A stretch of 8,005 nucleotides of DNA, taken from an uncultured Roseburia sp. (GTDB lineage: Bacteria; Bacillota; Clostridia; Lachnospirales; Lachnospiraceae). The position numbers and the translations under genes are program-made. Under the pieces are notes generated by a model. The model had not been told where the DNA came from and did no database searches. It saw only the letters and a program-made list of their open reading frames with translations. The first letter of the stretch is position 1. Every line of letters begins with the position of its first letter. The stretch covers positions 1 through 8,005 of the forward strand of contig CAMSEJ010000107.1 in the NCBI GenBank assembly GCA_947057405.1, in the 5' to 3' direction. Positions 1-6,759 of the stretch are shown piece after piece.

Positions 1-2
1 GG

Positions 3-452
3 ACGGTCGTACACGGCAGCCGGCTGGGTAAAATTGCGGACGCCAAGCGCAAGGGCTATGCGTTTATGGGCTGGTATACCGCAAAGTCCGGCGGAAGCAA
101 GGTCAACACGTCCGCTCTCGTTTCCGCCAGCGGGACTTACTATGCGCGCTGGGTCAAAATCAAACCGGGGAAGGCAAGTCTTTCATCGGTAAAAAACGTG
201 TCCGGGCGGGCAATGAAGATTAAGATCAAAAAGTCGGATAAGGCAAGCGGTTTTATGATCCGCTATTCCGTGAACCGGAATATGTCCGGCGCAAAGAAGA
301 AAGAAACGACGGACACAAGCCTTACCGTTAAGAAACTGGGGAAGGGCAAAACCTATTATGTACAGGTGCGCATGTACCAGAAAAATTCCGTTTCGGGTAA
401 AAAATCCTATGGCCCGTGGTCCAAGGCAAAAACGGTCCGGATTAAGAAATGA
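3..452 (+). CDS. Surface protein C-terminus: Listeria-Bacteroides repeat plus fibronectin-III-like domain (5' partial)
   Basis: The reading frame is open from the left edge, so the start lies outside the window; an internal ATG at 66 falls inside a domain and is not a credible start. About 149 residues are visible. The first 50 hold the end of a Listeria-Bacteroides repeat (Flg_new/InlB B-repeat type), seen in GYAFMGWYTAKSGG and the closing TYYARW. The remainder, from KPGKASL onward, looks like a fibronectin-III-like module of the kind found in clostridial cell-surface proteins (YVQVRMYQ, PWSKAKTVRIKK). It is very rich in lysine. No LPXTG motif or C-terminal membrane anchor follows, so attachment, if any, must come from the missing N-terminal part. 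These modules generally serve adhesion or display on exported proteins; the specific role is unknown. The stop lies 11 bases before the preferred start of the next gene, which suggests cotranscription. Confidence 0.8.
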   Translation, partial: TVVHGSRLGKIADAKRKGYAFMGWYTAKSGGSKVNTSALVSASGTYYARWVKIKPGKASLSSVKNVSGRAMKIKIKKSDKASGFMIRYSVNRNMSGAKKKETTDTSLTVKKLGKGKTYYVQVRMYQKNSVSGKKSYGPWSKAKTVRIKK

Positions 453-453
453 T

Positions 454-459
454 AAGGGA
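454..459 (+). promoter_or_regulatory. Ribosome binding site deciding the start of the LTA-synthase-like gene
   Basis: AAGGGA lies 4 bases before the ATG at 464. The in-frame ATG at 449, which overlaps the upstream stop as ATGA, has no purine-rich site before it. The start at 464 is therefore preferred, although coupled re-initiation at 449 remains possible. Confidence 0.5.
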
Positions 460-463
460 TGCT

Positions 464-2236
464 ATGAAAAAAGCGTTTGCAGCAATAAACAAATACAGGG
501 GATGGATTGGACTTTTCCTTTTTCCGGCGGTGCATTTTTATCTGCTGGAGGCGTATACGCATAACGGGTTTACGGAGGTGCGCCACTGGTCACAGGTGTT
601 TAATATTCTGCTGTTTGAGCTGTTTGTCTGGATTTTATTCCTGTTGCTGCGCAGTGTGAAAGCGGCGCTTTGGACGGAAGGAATCTGTGCGATGGTGCTG
701 GGGCTTGCCAATTACTATGTGTATACGTTCCGATCCCTGCCGCTTGTGCCGTGGGATTTGCTGTCTGTCGGCACGGCGGCGAGCGTGGCGGGAAATTATG
801 ATTTTACGCCTACGCCGCGTGTGGCGGGAGTTGTGGCGGGCTTTCTGGCAGTATTTGTGCTGGAAGGGTTTTGTAAGGTTGATACGAAAAAATGGAAATG
901 GCGTTACAGCCTGCCGGCGGCGCTTGCGGTCTGTATCGGCACGGCGTCGTTTGCGGGCGTATTGCAGCAGGAGGATTTCCAGAACCGCCATATGATGTAC
1001 AATAAGCTGTTTACCCCGGTTTTTATGTGGCAGGTGAACGGATTTGCGCTGACGATGGTTATGGAGCTTCCCTATCTGGCGGTGGAAAAGCCGTCCGGTT
1101 ACCGTGAGGAAGAAGCAAAGGAGCTGCTGGCGTCGTATGAGCCTTCGGACGGGGAGGAACAGGGGGAAGAAAAGCCCAATATTATTGTTGTGATGGATGA
1201 AGCGTTTTCCGATTTGGGCGTGCTGGGGGATTTTGAATCAAGTCAGGAGTATATGCCTTATTATCACAGCCTGCAGGAGGCGTCGAAGACGGATCCGAAT
1301 CTGGTGACCGGCTCGCTTCACGTATCGGTTTGCGGCGGCAACACCGCCAATACGGAGTTTGAATTTCTGACCGGGCATACGATGGCTTTTCTGCCGCAGG
1401 GCAGCATTCCTTACCAGCAGTATATCAAGCAGCCCATTTCCGCTTTGCCCTGGTATTTTAAAGAGCAGGGATATGAGACATATGCCATGCACCCGTATTA
1501 TGCAAGCGGGTGGGACCGAGATAAGGTATATCCGCTGCTCGGGTTTTCAAAGCTGCAGTTTTTGGGGGATTACGGCGGCAGGGAGTATATCAGAGAGTAT
1601 GTCAGTGACCGGTCCTGTGTGGAGAAAATCATTGAAACCTACGAACAGAAGGAAGCGGGAAAGCCGATGTTCCTTTTTGAGGTCACGATGCAGAACCACG
1701 GCGCGTACAGTACCGTATATCAGGATTTTACGCCGGATATTACGGTGAAAGGGACATCGTCCTATGCCCTGGCGACATATTTATCCCTGATTAAAAAGAC
1801 CGACGAGGCGCTCGCGTCGCTGCTTTCTTATTTTTCTGCGGCAAAGGAGCCGGTCATGGTGGTATTTTTCGGAGATCACCAGCCGAATGACACGGTGGCT
1901 GAGCCGATTCTAAGGCAAAACGGCATGAGCTACCGCACGCTGACAGAAGAACAGACAAAGCTGCGCTACCAGGTGCCGTACCTGATCTGGGCAAACTTTC
2001 CTTTAAAGGGAGACGTTTGGAACGCAGATACGAGCGCGAATTATCTGGGGGCAAAGATGCTAAAGGCGGCGGGCATGAAGCTGCCTGCGTATCAGGCGTT
2101 TCTGGCACAGCGTTCCGAGCGCTGCCCGATTCTTACGTCGGTGTATGCCGCACAATCCGGCGGCGCCGACGAAACAGAGGAGTATAAAAAGCTGCAGTAT
2201 TATCAGTTGTTTGATATGCAGGAAAAGAGGAGATGA
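464..2236 (+). CDS. LTA-synthase-like membrane sulfatase-fold phosphotransferase
   Basis: The protein has 590 residues, a little shorter than S. aureus LtaS (about 646). Five hydrophobic segments (about 14-31, 44-63, 69-88, 119-137 and 148-167) are followed by an extracytoplasmic sulfatase/alkaline-phosphatase-fold domain from about residue 237. The LtaS active-site pattern can be placed: E246 in VVMDEAFSD, nucleophile T294 in GGNTANTEFEF, H343, W350 and R352 in HPYYASGWDRD, H412 in MQNHG, and D471-H472 in FFGDH. Spacing closely parallels LtaS E255, T300, H347, W354, R356, H416, D475 and H476. LtaS moves glycerol-phosphate from phosphatidylglycerol to a growing lipoteichoic acid chain with Mn2+. 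The same reaction is inferred here, but related enzymes act as primases or use other phospho-head groups, so the substrate is not certain. The ATG at 449 would add five residues. The gene is followed immediately by a YfhO-family gene. Confidence 0.87.
   Translation: MKKAFAAINKYRGWIGLFLFPAVHFYLLEAYTHNGFTEVRHWSQVFNILLFELFVWILFLLLRSVKAALWTEGICAMVLGLANYYVYTFRSLPLVPWDLLSVGTAASVAGNYDFTPTPRVAGVVAGFLAVFVLEGFCKVDTKKWKWRYSLPAALAVCIGTASFAGVLQQEDFQNRHMMYNKLFTPVFMWQVNGFALTMVMELPYLAVEKPSGYREEEAKELLASYEPSDGEEQGEEKPNIIVVMDEAFSDLGVLGDFESSQEYMPYYHSLQEASKTDPNLVTGSLHVSVCGGNTANTEFEFLTGHTMAFLPQGSIPYQQYIKQPISALPWYFKEQGYETYAMHPYYASGWDRDKVYPLLGFSKLQFLGDYGGREYIREYVSDRSCVEKIIETYEQKEAGKPMFLFEVTMQNHGAYSTVYQDFTPDITVKGTSSYALATYLSLIKKTDEALASLLSYFSAAKEPVMVVFFGDHQPNDTVAEPILRQNGMSYRTLTEEQTKLRYQVPYLIWANFPLKGDVWNADTSANYLGAKMLKAAGMKLPAYQAFLAQRSERCPILTSVYAAQSGGADETEEYKKLQYYQLFDMQEKRR
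2227..2232 (+). promoter_or_regulatory. Ribosome binding site deciding the start of the YfhO-family gene
   Basis: GAGGAG ends directly against the ATG at 2233 but stands 6 bases before the ATG at 2239. The second spacing is normal for ribosome binding and the first is not. The site lies inside the last codons of the upstream gene, which fits translational coupling. Confidence 0.65.
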
Positions 2237-2238
2237 GC

Positions 2239-4719
2239 ATGGGTAATTTAAAAGGCGAAAAGAGATGGTATCTGTGTGCGTTTCTGCTTCCGTTTGCGGC
2301 CGGGGCGCTGATCTGCATTCAAAACGGGGTGTACCCGTTCGGGGAAAACTGTATTCTGCATATTGATATGTACCACCAGTATGAGCCGTTTTTTACGGAG
2401 CTGATGGATAAATTAAAGCACGGAGGGAGCCTTATGTACTCCTTCCGGATTGGGCTGGGCTCGGATTTTGTGTCCCTGATCTCGTATTATCTGGCAAGCC
2501 CGTTTAATATTCTGCTGATTTTTTGCCCTTCGTCTTATGTAATTGAATTTATGACGCTTCTGATTTTGGGGAAAATCGGGCTGTGCGGGATGACTTTTGC
2601 GGCATATCTGCGCGGGCATTTCGGGGAATGGAAGGCGGAAACGGTAGTATTTGGGGCATTTTATGCCCTTTCCGGTTATATGGCGGCATATAGCTGGAAT
2701 ATTATGTGGCTGGATGCGGTCGTTCTTGCCCCGCTTGTGGTTTTGGGGCTGGAGCGTCTGGTAAAAGAGGGAAGGTGCAGGATGTACTGCATCTGCCTTG
2801 CCCTTGCCGTGCTGTCTAATTTTTATATCGCGTTTATGCTCTGCCTGTTTTTGGTGATGTATTTTGCGGTTTACTGTGCGGAAGAGGGAACAGGCATAAA
2901 AGACAGGATGAAAAGCTTCGGCAGGTTTGCGCTGTATTCCCTGCTGGCGGGAGGGATGGGCGCGGTGCTGATCCTTCCGGAGGCAATTATTTTAAGCTAC
3001 AGCGGTTCTTCCGGGATCAGCATTCCTAAAACCGTAGAGTGGTATTTTGATCTGTTTTCCATGCTGGCAAGGCACTGTGTCAATGTGGCATCTTATACCG
3101 GGCGCGATCACTGGCCCAATCTTTATTGCGGCGCCGCAATTTTTTTATTTCTGGCGTTTTATTTTGGCAGCCGCGGCATCCCGCGCCGAACAAAAATCAT
3201 CCGTGCGGTATGGATTGTGTTTTTCTGGCTAAGTTTTTCAAATAATATTCTGGATTTTCTCTGGCACGGCCTGCATTTTCCGGATTCCCTTCCCGGCCGG
3301 CAGGTGTTTTTGTATGTGTTTTTGCTGCTTTCGATGGCATACGAGGGGGTTGTGCGGCAGGAGAGCGGCAGTCTTTTGGTTTTTCCGGCGGGCGTTCTGG
3401 GAACGGCGGCGCTGCTTGCGGCAGCGGCATATACTTTAGACGGCGGGCAGGTTACGCAGAATGATATCCTGCTGACCGGGGGATTTGCGGCGCTTTATGC
3501 GATTGTTCTTTTTCTGCGGCGGATTGGCCATCGGGATATCCGCGGCTTTATGCGCTATACGTTTCTGGCGCTGGCGGTGTGCGAGCTGTTTGTCAACTTT
3601 TCCGCTACGGGTCTTGGGACGACCAGCCGGACCGGTTACACCAAAAACTGGGCATCGGTCAAAGCGCTTCTGGACGAGGTGAGGGCAAAAGACGATACGC
3701 CTTTTTACCGGATTGAGGAGCTGGAGCGGCTGACGAAAAACGATGCGGCAATTTACGGGTATCCGTCGTCTACCATATTTTCTTCCATGATGAATATCGG
3801 AGTCAGCCGGTTTTACCGGTATCAGGGAATGGAAGGCGGAAAGAACTTTTACAGCTACAGCGGGGCGACGCCGCTTTCTTCCGCAATGCTTTCGGTGAAA
3901 TATCTGATTGGGCACAATCCGCATGAGGAAAGTCCGTTTCGCAAGCTTGTGGCGCAGGACGGTATGAATTATATTTATGAGAATCAGTATACGCTGCCGC
4001 TCGGGTTTATGATGGACGCGGATTTTGAAGCCAGGTGGAATGTGGTAAGCGGGGCGCCGATTAATAACCTGAACCGACTTGCGGCGCTTCTGGGTGCGGA
4101 CGAACAGATGCTTCAAAAGCTCGACGGCGTAACAGAGGTCAAAGAGGAGATAACGAAAATAACGGTCAAAGAGGACGGTTATCTGTACGGAACGTATACG
4201 GATACCTCGGTTACGAACCTTACGGTGAAAAACGGGGAGCGCGCCAGAAAGTTTACCAAGTGTGATCACGGGTATATTCTGGATTTGGGGTGGTGTAAGG
4301 CGGGAGACGTGGTTGAGATTACGAATACCTCGAACGTGAAGAATTTTGCGGTGCAGGTTTACCGGCTGAGCCGTTCGGCGGTGGAACAGGCTTATGCGAA
4401 ACTAAATGAGAATACGTTTACGGTGGAGCAGTTTAAAGATACTCGGATCCGGGGGCGCGTGAAGGTGGATACGCCGGGAAATCTGGTGATTTCCGTGCCG
4501 ATGGAAGCCGGATGGCATGTTTTTGTGGACGGAAAGGAAACGGAGGCGGGAATGTTTCTGGAGAGCATGATGAAAATTCCGCTGATTTCGGGGGAGCATG
4601 AGATTGAGCTGCGGTATCGGACGCCGGGTCTTATCGCCGGCGCGGGGATCAGTACGTTTTGCCTGCTGGTGTTCGCGGGGATATGCGTAGTTCAGAAAAA
4701 GCGGCGCGGACAAAAATAA
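2239..4719 (+). CDS. yfhO: YfhO-family polytopic membrane protein, probable GT-C-like glycosyltransferase
   Basis: The product has 826 residues. About 13 hydrophobic segments occupy residues 11-460, a large polar domain follows (about 461-795), and a final membrane segment (about 798-820) ends in a basic tail KKRRGQK. Family marks include the first outside loop HIDMYHQYEPFF (D43, Q47), SWNIMWLDAVVLAPL, FPDSLPGRQVFLYVFLLL, and the C-terminal beta-rich part with GWHVFVDGKE and GEHEIELRYRTPG. In Bacillus subtilis, YfhO has been linked to lipoteichoic acid glycosylation as the membrane enzyme that uses an undecaprenyl-linked sugar; acidic residues in the first outside loop are typical of GT-C enzymes. 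Its position directly after an LTA-synthase-like gene supports a polymer-decorating role, but no dedicated sugar-lipid synthase (CsbB type) is visible here. Start 2239 was chosen from the GAGGAG spacing. An intrinsic terminator follows. Confidence 0.88.
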   Translation: MGNLKGEKRWYLCAFLLPFAAGALICIQNGVYPFGENCILHIDMYHQYEPFFTELMDKLKHGGSLMYSFRIGLGSDFVSLISYYLASPFNILLIFCPSSYVIEFMTLLILGKIGLCGMTFAAYLRGHFGEWKAETVVFGAFYALSGYMAAYSWNIMWLDAVVLAPLVVLGLERLVKEGRCRMYCICLALAVLSNFYIAFMLCLFLVMYFAVYCAEEGTGIKDRMKSFGRFALYSLLAGGMGAVLILPEAIILSYSGSSGISIPKTVEWYFDLFSMLARHCVNVASYTGRDHWPNLYCGAAIFLFLAFYFGSRGIPRRTKIIRAVWIVFFWLSFSNNILDFLWHGLHFPDSLPGRQVFLYVFLLLSMAYEGVVRQESGSLLVFPAGVLGTAALLAAAAYTLDGGQVTQNDILLTGGFAALYAIVLFLRRIGHRDIRGFMRYTFLALAVCELFVNFSATGLGTTSRTGYTKNWASVKALLDEVRAKDDTPFYRIEELERLTKNDAAIYGYPSSTIFSSMMNIGVSRFYRYQGMEGGKNFYSYSGATPLSSAMLSVKYLIGHNPHEESPFRKLVAQDGMNYIYENQYTLPLGFMMDADFEARWNVVSGAPINNLNRLAALLGADEQMLQKLDGVTEVKEEITKITVKEDGYLYGTYTDTSVTNLTVKNGERARKFTKCDHGYILDLGWCKAGDVVEITNTSNVKNFAVQVYRLSRSAVEQAYAKLNENTFTVEQFKDTRIRGRVKVDTPGNLVISVPMEAGWHVFVDGKETEAGMFLESMMKIPLISGEHEIELRYRTPGLIAGAGISTFCLLVFAGICVVQKKRRGQK

Positions 4720-4754
4720 TGGCTTATGCACAAGGGATGGGACAATTGGAAAAT

Positions 4755-4814
4755 CCGGGCGGCAAAGCGGGGAAATCAATTATTTCCACTGCCTGCCGCC
4801 CGGTCTTGTTTTTT
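4755..4814 (+). terminator. Intrinsic terminator of the LtaS-like/yfhO operon, possibly bidirectional
   Basis: A perfect 10-bp outer stem, CCGGGCGGCA (4755-4764) with TGCCGCCCGG (4794-4803), encloses a second 6-bp stem, GGAAAT (4771-4776) with ATTTCC (4782-4787), around a CAATT loop. The tract TCTTGTTTTTT follows at 4804-4814. It starts 35 bases after the yfhO stop. On the minus strand the same hairpin is followed by ATTTTCC, a weaker tail that could also end the convergent SPFH operon, whose last stop is at 4834. Confidence 0.88.
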
Positions 4815-4833
4815 GCGCTGCCGGACAGAACGT

Positions 4834-5034
4834 TTAAATATCAAGCGTCGGCGGGACATCGATCTCGTCGGATACATACTTTCCGTTCGTTTTTCTCTGC
4901 CGCACGCATTCCGTCAGAAGGTATTCAATCTGCCCGTTGACGGAGCGGAAATCGTCTTCCGCCCAGGCTGCAATGGCATTGTAAAGCTTTGGGGAAAGCC
5001 GGAGCGGAATCTGTTTTTTCTTGTTGTCTGCCAT
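4834..5034 (-). CDS. Small Arc-type ribbon-helix-helix protein
   Basis: This 66-residue protein matches the Arc/MetJ-type ribbon-helix-helix pattern: a basic N-terminus, a short strand (about 8-13, QIPLRL), helix A (about 15-29, PKLYNAIAAWAEDDF) and helix B (about 31-46, SVNGQIEYLLTECV). The tail from residue 50 is polar and acidic and has no assigned fold. Such proteins dimerise and place the paired strands in the DNA major groove, so Q8, P10 and R12 are the likely base contacts. The ATG overlaps the stop of the SPFH gene as TAATG, and there is no clear Shine-Dalgarno site, so translation probably depends on coupling. I recall similar small proteins next to SPFH genes in other Firmicutes, but their function is not known to me. 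It may regulate its own operon. No toxin gene lies beside it, so an antitoxin role is unlikely. Confidence 0.78.
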   Translation of the reverse strand: MADNKKKQIPLRLSPKLYNAIAAWAEDDFRSVNGQIEYLLTECVRQRKTNGKYVSDEIDVPPTLDI

Positions 5035-6077
5035 TAATACAGGCTGCCGGAATTGACGACGGGCTGCGCATCGTGGCTGCCGCAGAGCACAACTAAGAGA
5101 TTGGAAACCATTGCCGCTTTACGCTCCTCATCCAACTCTACCGTGCCCCGTTCCGATAAGCGTTCCAGTGCCAGCTCCACCATGCCGACCGCTCCGTCCA
5201 CAATCATTTTCCGGGCGTCTATGATTGCGGATGCCTGCTGTCTCTGGAGCATAACGGCTGCGATTTCCGGCGCATACGCCAGGTATGTAATCCGTGCGTC
5301 TACAATTTCAATGCCGGCGTCGTTGACCTTTTGCTGGATCTCTTCTTTGATCCGGGCGGCTACGATTTCGCTGGAACCGCGCAGGCTGCCGTCGTCTGCC
5401 ACACCGTCCCCGGTTGTGTCTACGTTGGGCGCGACGTCATACGGATAAAGGCGTACAATGTTGCGCAGCGCGCTGTCACACTGTAAGGAGAGGTATTCTT
5501 TGTAATTATCGACGTGAAAGACGGCTTTTGCGGTGTTTACGATACGCCAGGTTACGGCAATGCCGATTTCAACCGGGTTGCCGAGGCAGTCGTTGATTTT
5601 CTGGCGGTTATTGTTAAGCGTCATGAGTTTGAGGGAAATCTTTTTGGTGACGGCTTCGGCCTGGTTTACGGTATTTTTGGTCTTTACGTCGCCGCTTTGG
5701 TTGAGCTGTGTCTTGGCGGCGGGATTTAAGGCGCTGCAGAATGGGTTTACAAAGTAATAGCCCGGTTCTTTTAACGTGCCGATGTATTTGCCGAAAAGGG
5801 TCAGCACAATGGCCTCCTGCGGGCGGATGACAATCAGGCCGCACCACAAAAGCCAGGCAGTCAGGGCAATTACAAGGCTTACGATAAACAAAACGGGTGA
5901 TTTGTTCTGTTCTAGGAGCATCACGCCGAAAATGATACCGGGAATGACCACGGCATAGATCAGCAGCGAGAGCAGCAGGATTGCCATACCGTTCTTTTTG
6001 TTGTGGAGGATGATCTCATTCGGGCTGCCGGATGGCAGGGAGGTTTCCATTGAGGTTTCTTTTGGGTTTTCTTTCAT
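5034..6077 (-). CDS. SPFH/band-7 domain membrane protein
   Basis: The product has 347 residues. A polar N-terminus of about 30 residues is followed by two hydrophobic segments (about 31-55 and 61-84). A band-7/SPFH domain begins at IRPQEAIVLTLFGKYIG and continues through EPGYYFVNPF. A helical region (AARIKEEIQQKVNDAGIEI to LQRQQASAIIDARKMI) and a C-terminal tail ending NSGSLY complete it. SPFH proteins oligomerise at membranes and organise microdomains or act with proteases; the specific role of this clostridial branch is not established. A DTTGDGVADD stretch at D220-D229 resembles a calcium-binding loop and interrupts the domain. The ATG at 6077 stands 9 bases after AAAGGA (6087-6092). The in-frame ATG at 6086 touches that site with no spacing, so 6077 is preferred; using 6086 would add three residues. 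The gene has its own promoter and is coupled to the downstream ribbon-helix-helix gene. Confidence 0.87.
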   Translation of the reverse strand: MKENPKETSMETSLPSGSPNEIILHNKKNGMAILLLSLLIYAVVIPGIIFGVMLLEQNKSPVLFIVSLVIALTAWLLWCGLIVIRPQEAIVLTLFGKYIGTLKEPGYYFVNPFCSALNPAAKTQLNQSGDVKTKNTVNQAEAVTKKISLKLMTLNNNRQKINDCLGNPVEIGIAVTWRIVNTAKAVFHVDNYKEYLSLQCDSALRNIVRLYPYDVAPNVDTTGDGVADDGSLRGSSEIVAARIKEEIQQKVNDAGIEIVDARITYLAYAPEIAAVMLQRQQASAIIDARKMIVDGAVGMVELALERLSERGTVELDEERKAAMVSNLLVVLCGSHDAQPVVNSGSLY

Positions 6078-6086
6078 TTGAATCAT

Positions 6087-6092
6087 TCCTTT
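6087..6092 (-). promoter_or_regulatory. Ribosome binding site of the SPFH gene
   Basis: On the minus strand AAAGGA is followed at once by ATG (6086) and, 9 bases later, by a second in-frame ATG (6077). The spacing favours the second. Confidence 0.5.
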
Positions 6093-6099
6093 CTCTTTT

Positions 6100-6118
6100 T
6101 GATATAATTATGATATCA
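6100..6118. promoter_or_regulatory. Candidate operator: TGATAT half-sites over the SPFH promoter
   Basis: TGATAT occurs at 6100-6105 and again at 6111-6116, an 11-bp repeat. With ATATCA at 6113-6118 the first copy also makes an inverted repeat with a 7-bp spacer. The whole stretch covers the -10 box and the predicted start point of the SPFH operon, so a bound protein would block transcription. The ribbon-helix-helix protein made by the same operon is a natural candidate. The region is AT-rich, so chance remains possible. Confidence 0.35.
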
Positions 6119-6138
6119 CTATGTCTGCTTTGTGTCAA
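6110..6138 (-). promoter_or_regulatory. Sigma-A type promoter of the SPFH/ribbon-helix-helix operon
   Basis: On the minus strand a consensus -35 TTGACA (6138-6133) is separated by exactly 17 bp from a -10 TATCAT (6115-6110). TG plus one base precedes the -10 box, giving an extended -10. Transcription would begin near 6103, leaving a leader of about 25 bases before the start codon. This looks like a strong vegetative promoter. Confidence 0.8.
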
Positions 6139-6202
6139 GACGGAATCGGAACATTTACCAAAAAGCCCCGCTGCTCCGGCGTATCTTTGTAAAAATTACC
6201 GG

Positions 6203-6230
6203 TTGTAATTGCCAATTTTTTCTGTATAAT
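6203..6230 (+). promoter_or_regulatory. Promoter of the marR-ABC operon
   Basis: A perfect -10 TATAAT (6225-6230) lies 16 bp after a weak -35 TTGTAA (6203-6208). The predicted start point, near 6237, falls inside the first palindromic operator. The -10 assignment is firm and the -35 less so. Confidence 0.7.
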
Positions 6231-6246
6231 GTTAGTAAGCTAACAT
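6229..6246. promoter_or_regulatory. MarR operator 1
   Basis: ATGTTAGTAAGCTAACAT is a palindrome with 7-bp arms (ATGTTAG/CTAACAT) and a 4-base centre. It overlaps the last two bases of the -10 box and the start point, so a bound MarR dimer would block RNA polymerase. Confidence 0.78.
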
Positions 6247-6251
6247 AAAAC

Positions 6252-6265
6252 GTTAGGAAGCTAAC
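6252..6265. promoter_or_regulatory. MarR operator 2
   Basis: GTTAGGAAGCTAAC repeats the core of operator 1 (arms GTTAG/CTAAC, centre GAAG in place of TAAG). The two centres are 21 bp apart, two helical turns, so two dimers would sit on the same DNA face. It lies in the untranslated leader, 38 bases before the GTG start. Confidence 0.77.
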
Positions 6266-6303
6266 ATCTTGTCCGGCAAAAAATATCGAAAGAAGGAACA
6301 CCA

Positions 6304-6744
6304 GTGGAAGAGAAACGATACATCGGATATGAGATCAAAAGCATCTCCCATCTGATCCGCAGGAAGCTTGACGTTACATTTTCAGCGCCCGAGTACGACG
6401 GCATGACCGGGGTACAGCACGCGATTATGGGCTATATCATGTGCCATACCCAAAAGGGCGAAGTATTCCAGCGCGATATCGAAAAAGAATTTTCACTCCG
6501 GCGTTCCACCGTTACCGTCATGCTGCAGGGCCTTGAGCAGAAAGGCTACATCCTGCGCGAGCCTGTAAGCCGCGACGGGAGGCTCAAAAAAATCATCCTG
6601 ACCGAAAAAGCCCAAAAGCTCCAGGAGCGTACCCAGAGTGAAATGGAACGGTTTCACCAGGCATTGGAAGAACCTCTTTCAGAAGAAGAAAAAGAACAGC
6701 TTTTCTTTTTGTTAGGCAAGATCAAACAAAATTTAATCAAGTGA
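6304..6744 (+). CDS. MarR-family transcriptional regulator
   Basis: The protein has 146 residues, the usual MarR length. It begins with GTG, 6 bases after AGAAGGA (6291-6297). The N-terminal dimerisation helix (about 5-25, YEIKSISHLIRRKLD) leads to a winged helix: helices around VFQRDIEKEF, the recognition helix in LRRSTVTVMLQGLEQKG, and a basic wing PVSRDGRLKKIILT. A long C-terminal helical segment (about 100-146) completes the dimer interface. MarR dimers bind palindromic DNA and leave it when a ligand or oxidant reacts. Two GTTAG-4-CTAAC palindromes cover its own promoter, so autorepression and control of the exporter gene that starts 15 bases after its stop are likely. No cysteine-based sensor stands out; the single Cys is in IMCHTQ (about residue 48). 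The inducer cannot be told from sequence. Confidence 0.9.
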   Translation: MEEKRYIGYEIKSISHLIRRKLDVTFSAPEYDGMTGVQHAIMGYIMCHTQKGEVFQRDIEKEFSLRRSTVTVMLQGLEQKGYILREPVSRDGRLKKIILTEKAQKLQERTQSEMERFHQALEEPLSEEEKEQLFFLLGKIKQNLIK

Positions 6745-6759
6745 GGAGATGACAAAGAT

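Noticed and set aside
635..991. Minus-strand and alternate + frames within the LTA-synthase-like gene
   Set aside because: Arg-rich, low-complexity translations with no ribosome site. The overlapping + frame has coherent membrane segments and catalytic motifs.
3436..4269. Long minus-strand open frame (277 codons) antisense to the yfhO-family gene
   Set aside because: It is rich in Arg, His and Pro with no recognisable domain, and the + strand frame here is clearly the YfhO protein. It is a by-product of codon bias.
4720..4950. + strand open frames running from the yfhO end through the terminator
   Set aside because: They cross the terminator hairpin and lie antisense to the small ribbon-helix-helix gene. 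No recognisable protein features are present.
4834..5034. Toxin-antitoxin antitoxin reading of the ribbon-helix-helix gene
   Set aside because: No small toxin-like gene is adjacent. The only coupled partner is an SPFH membrane protein, and the next sequence downstream is the convergent terminator.
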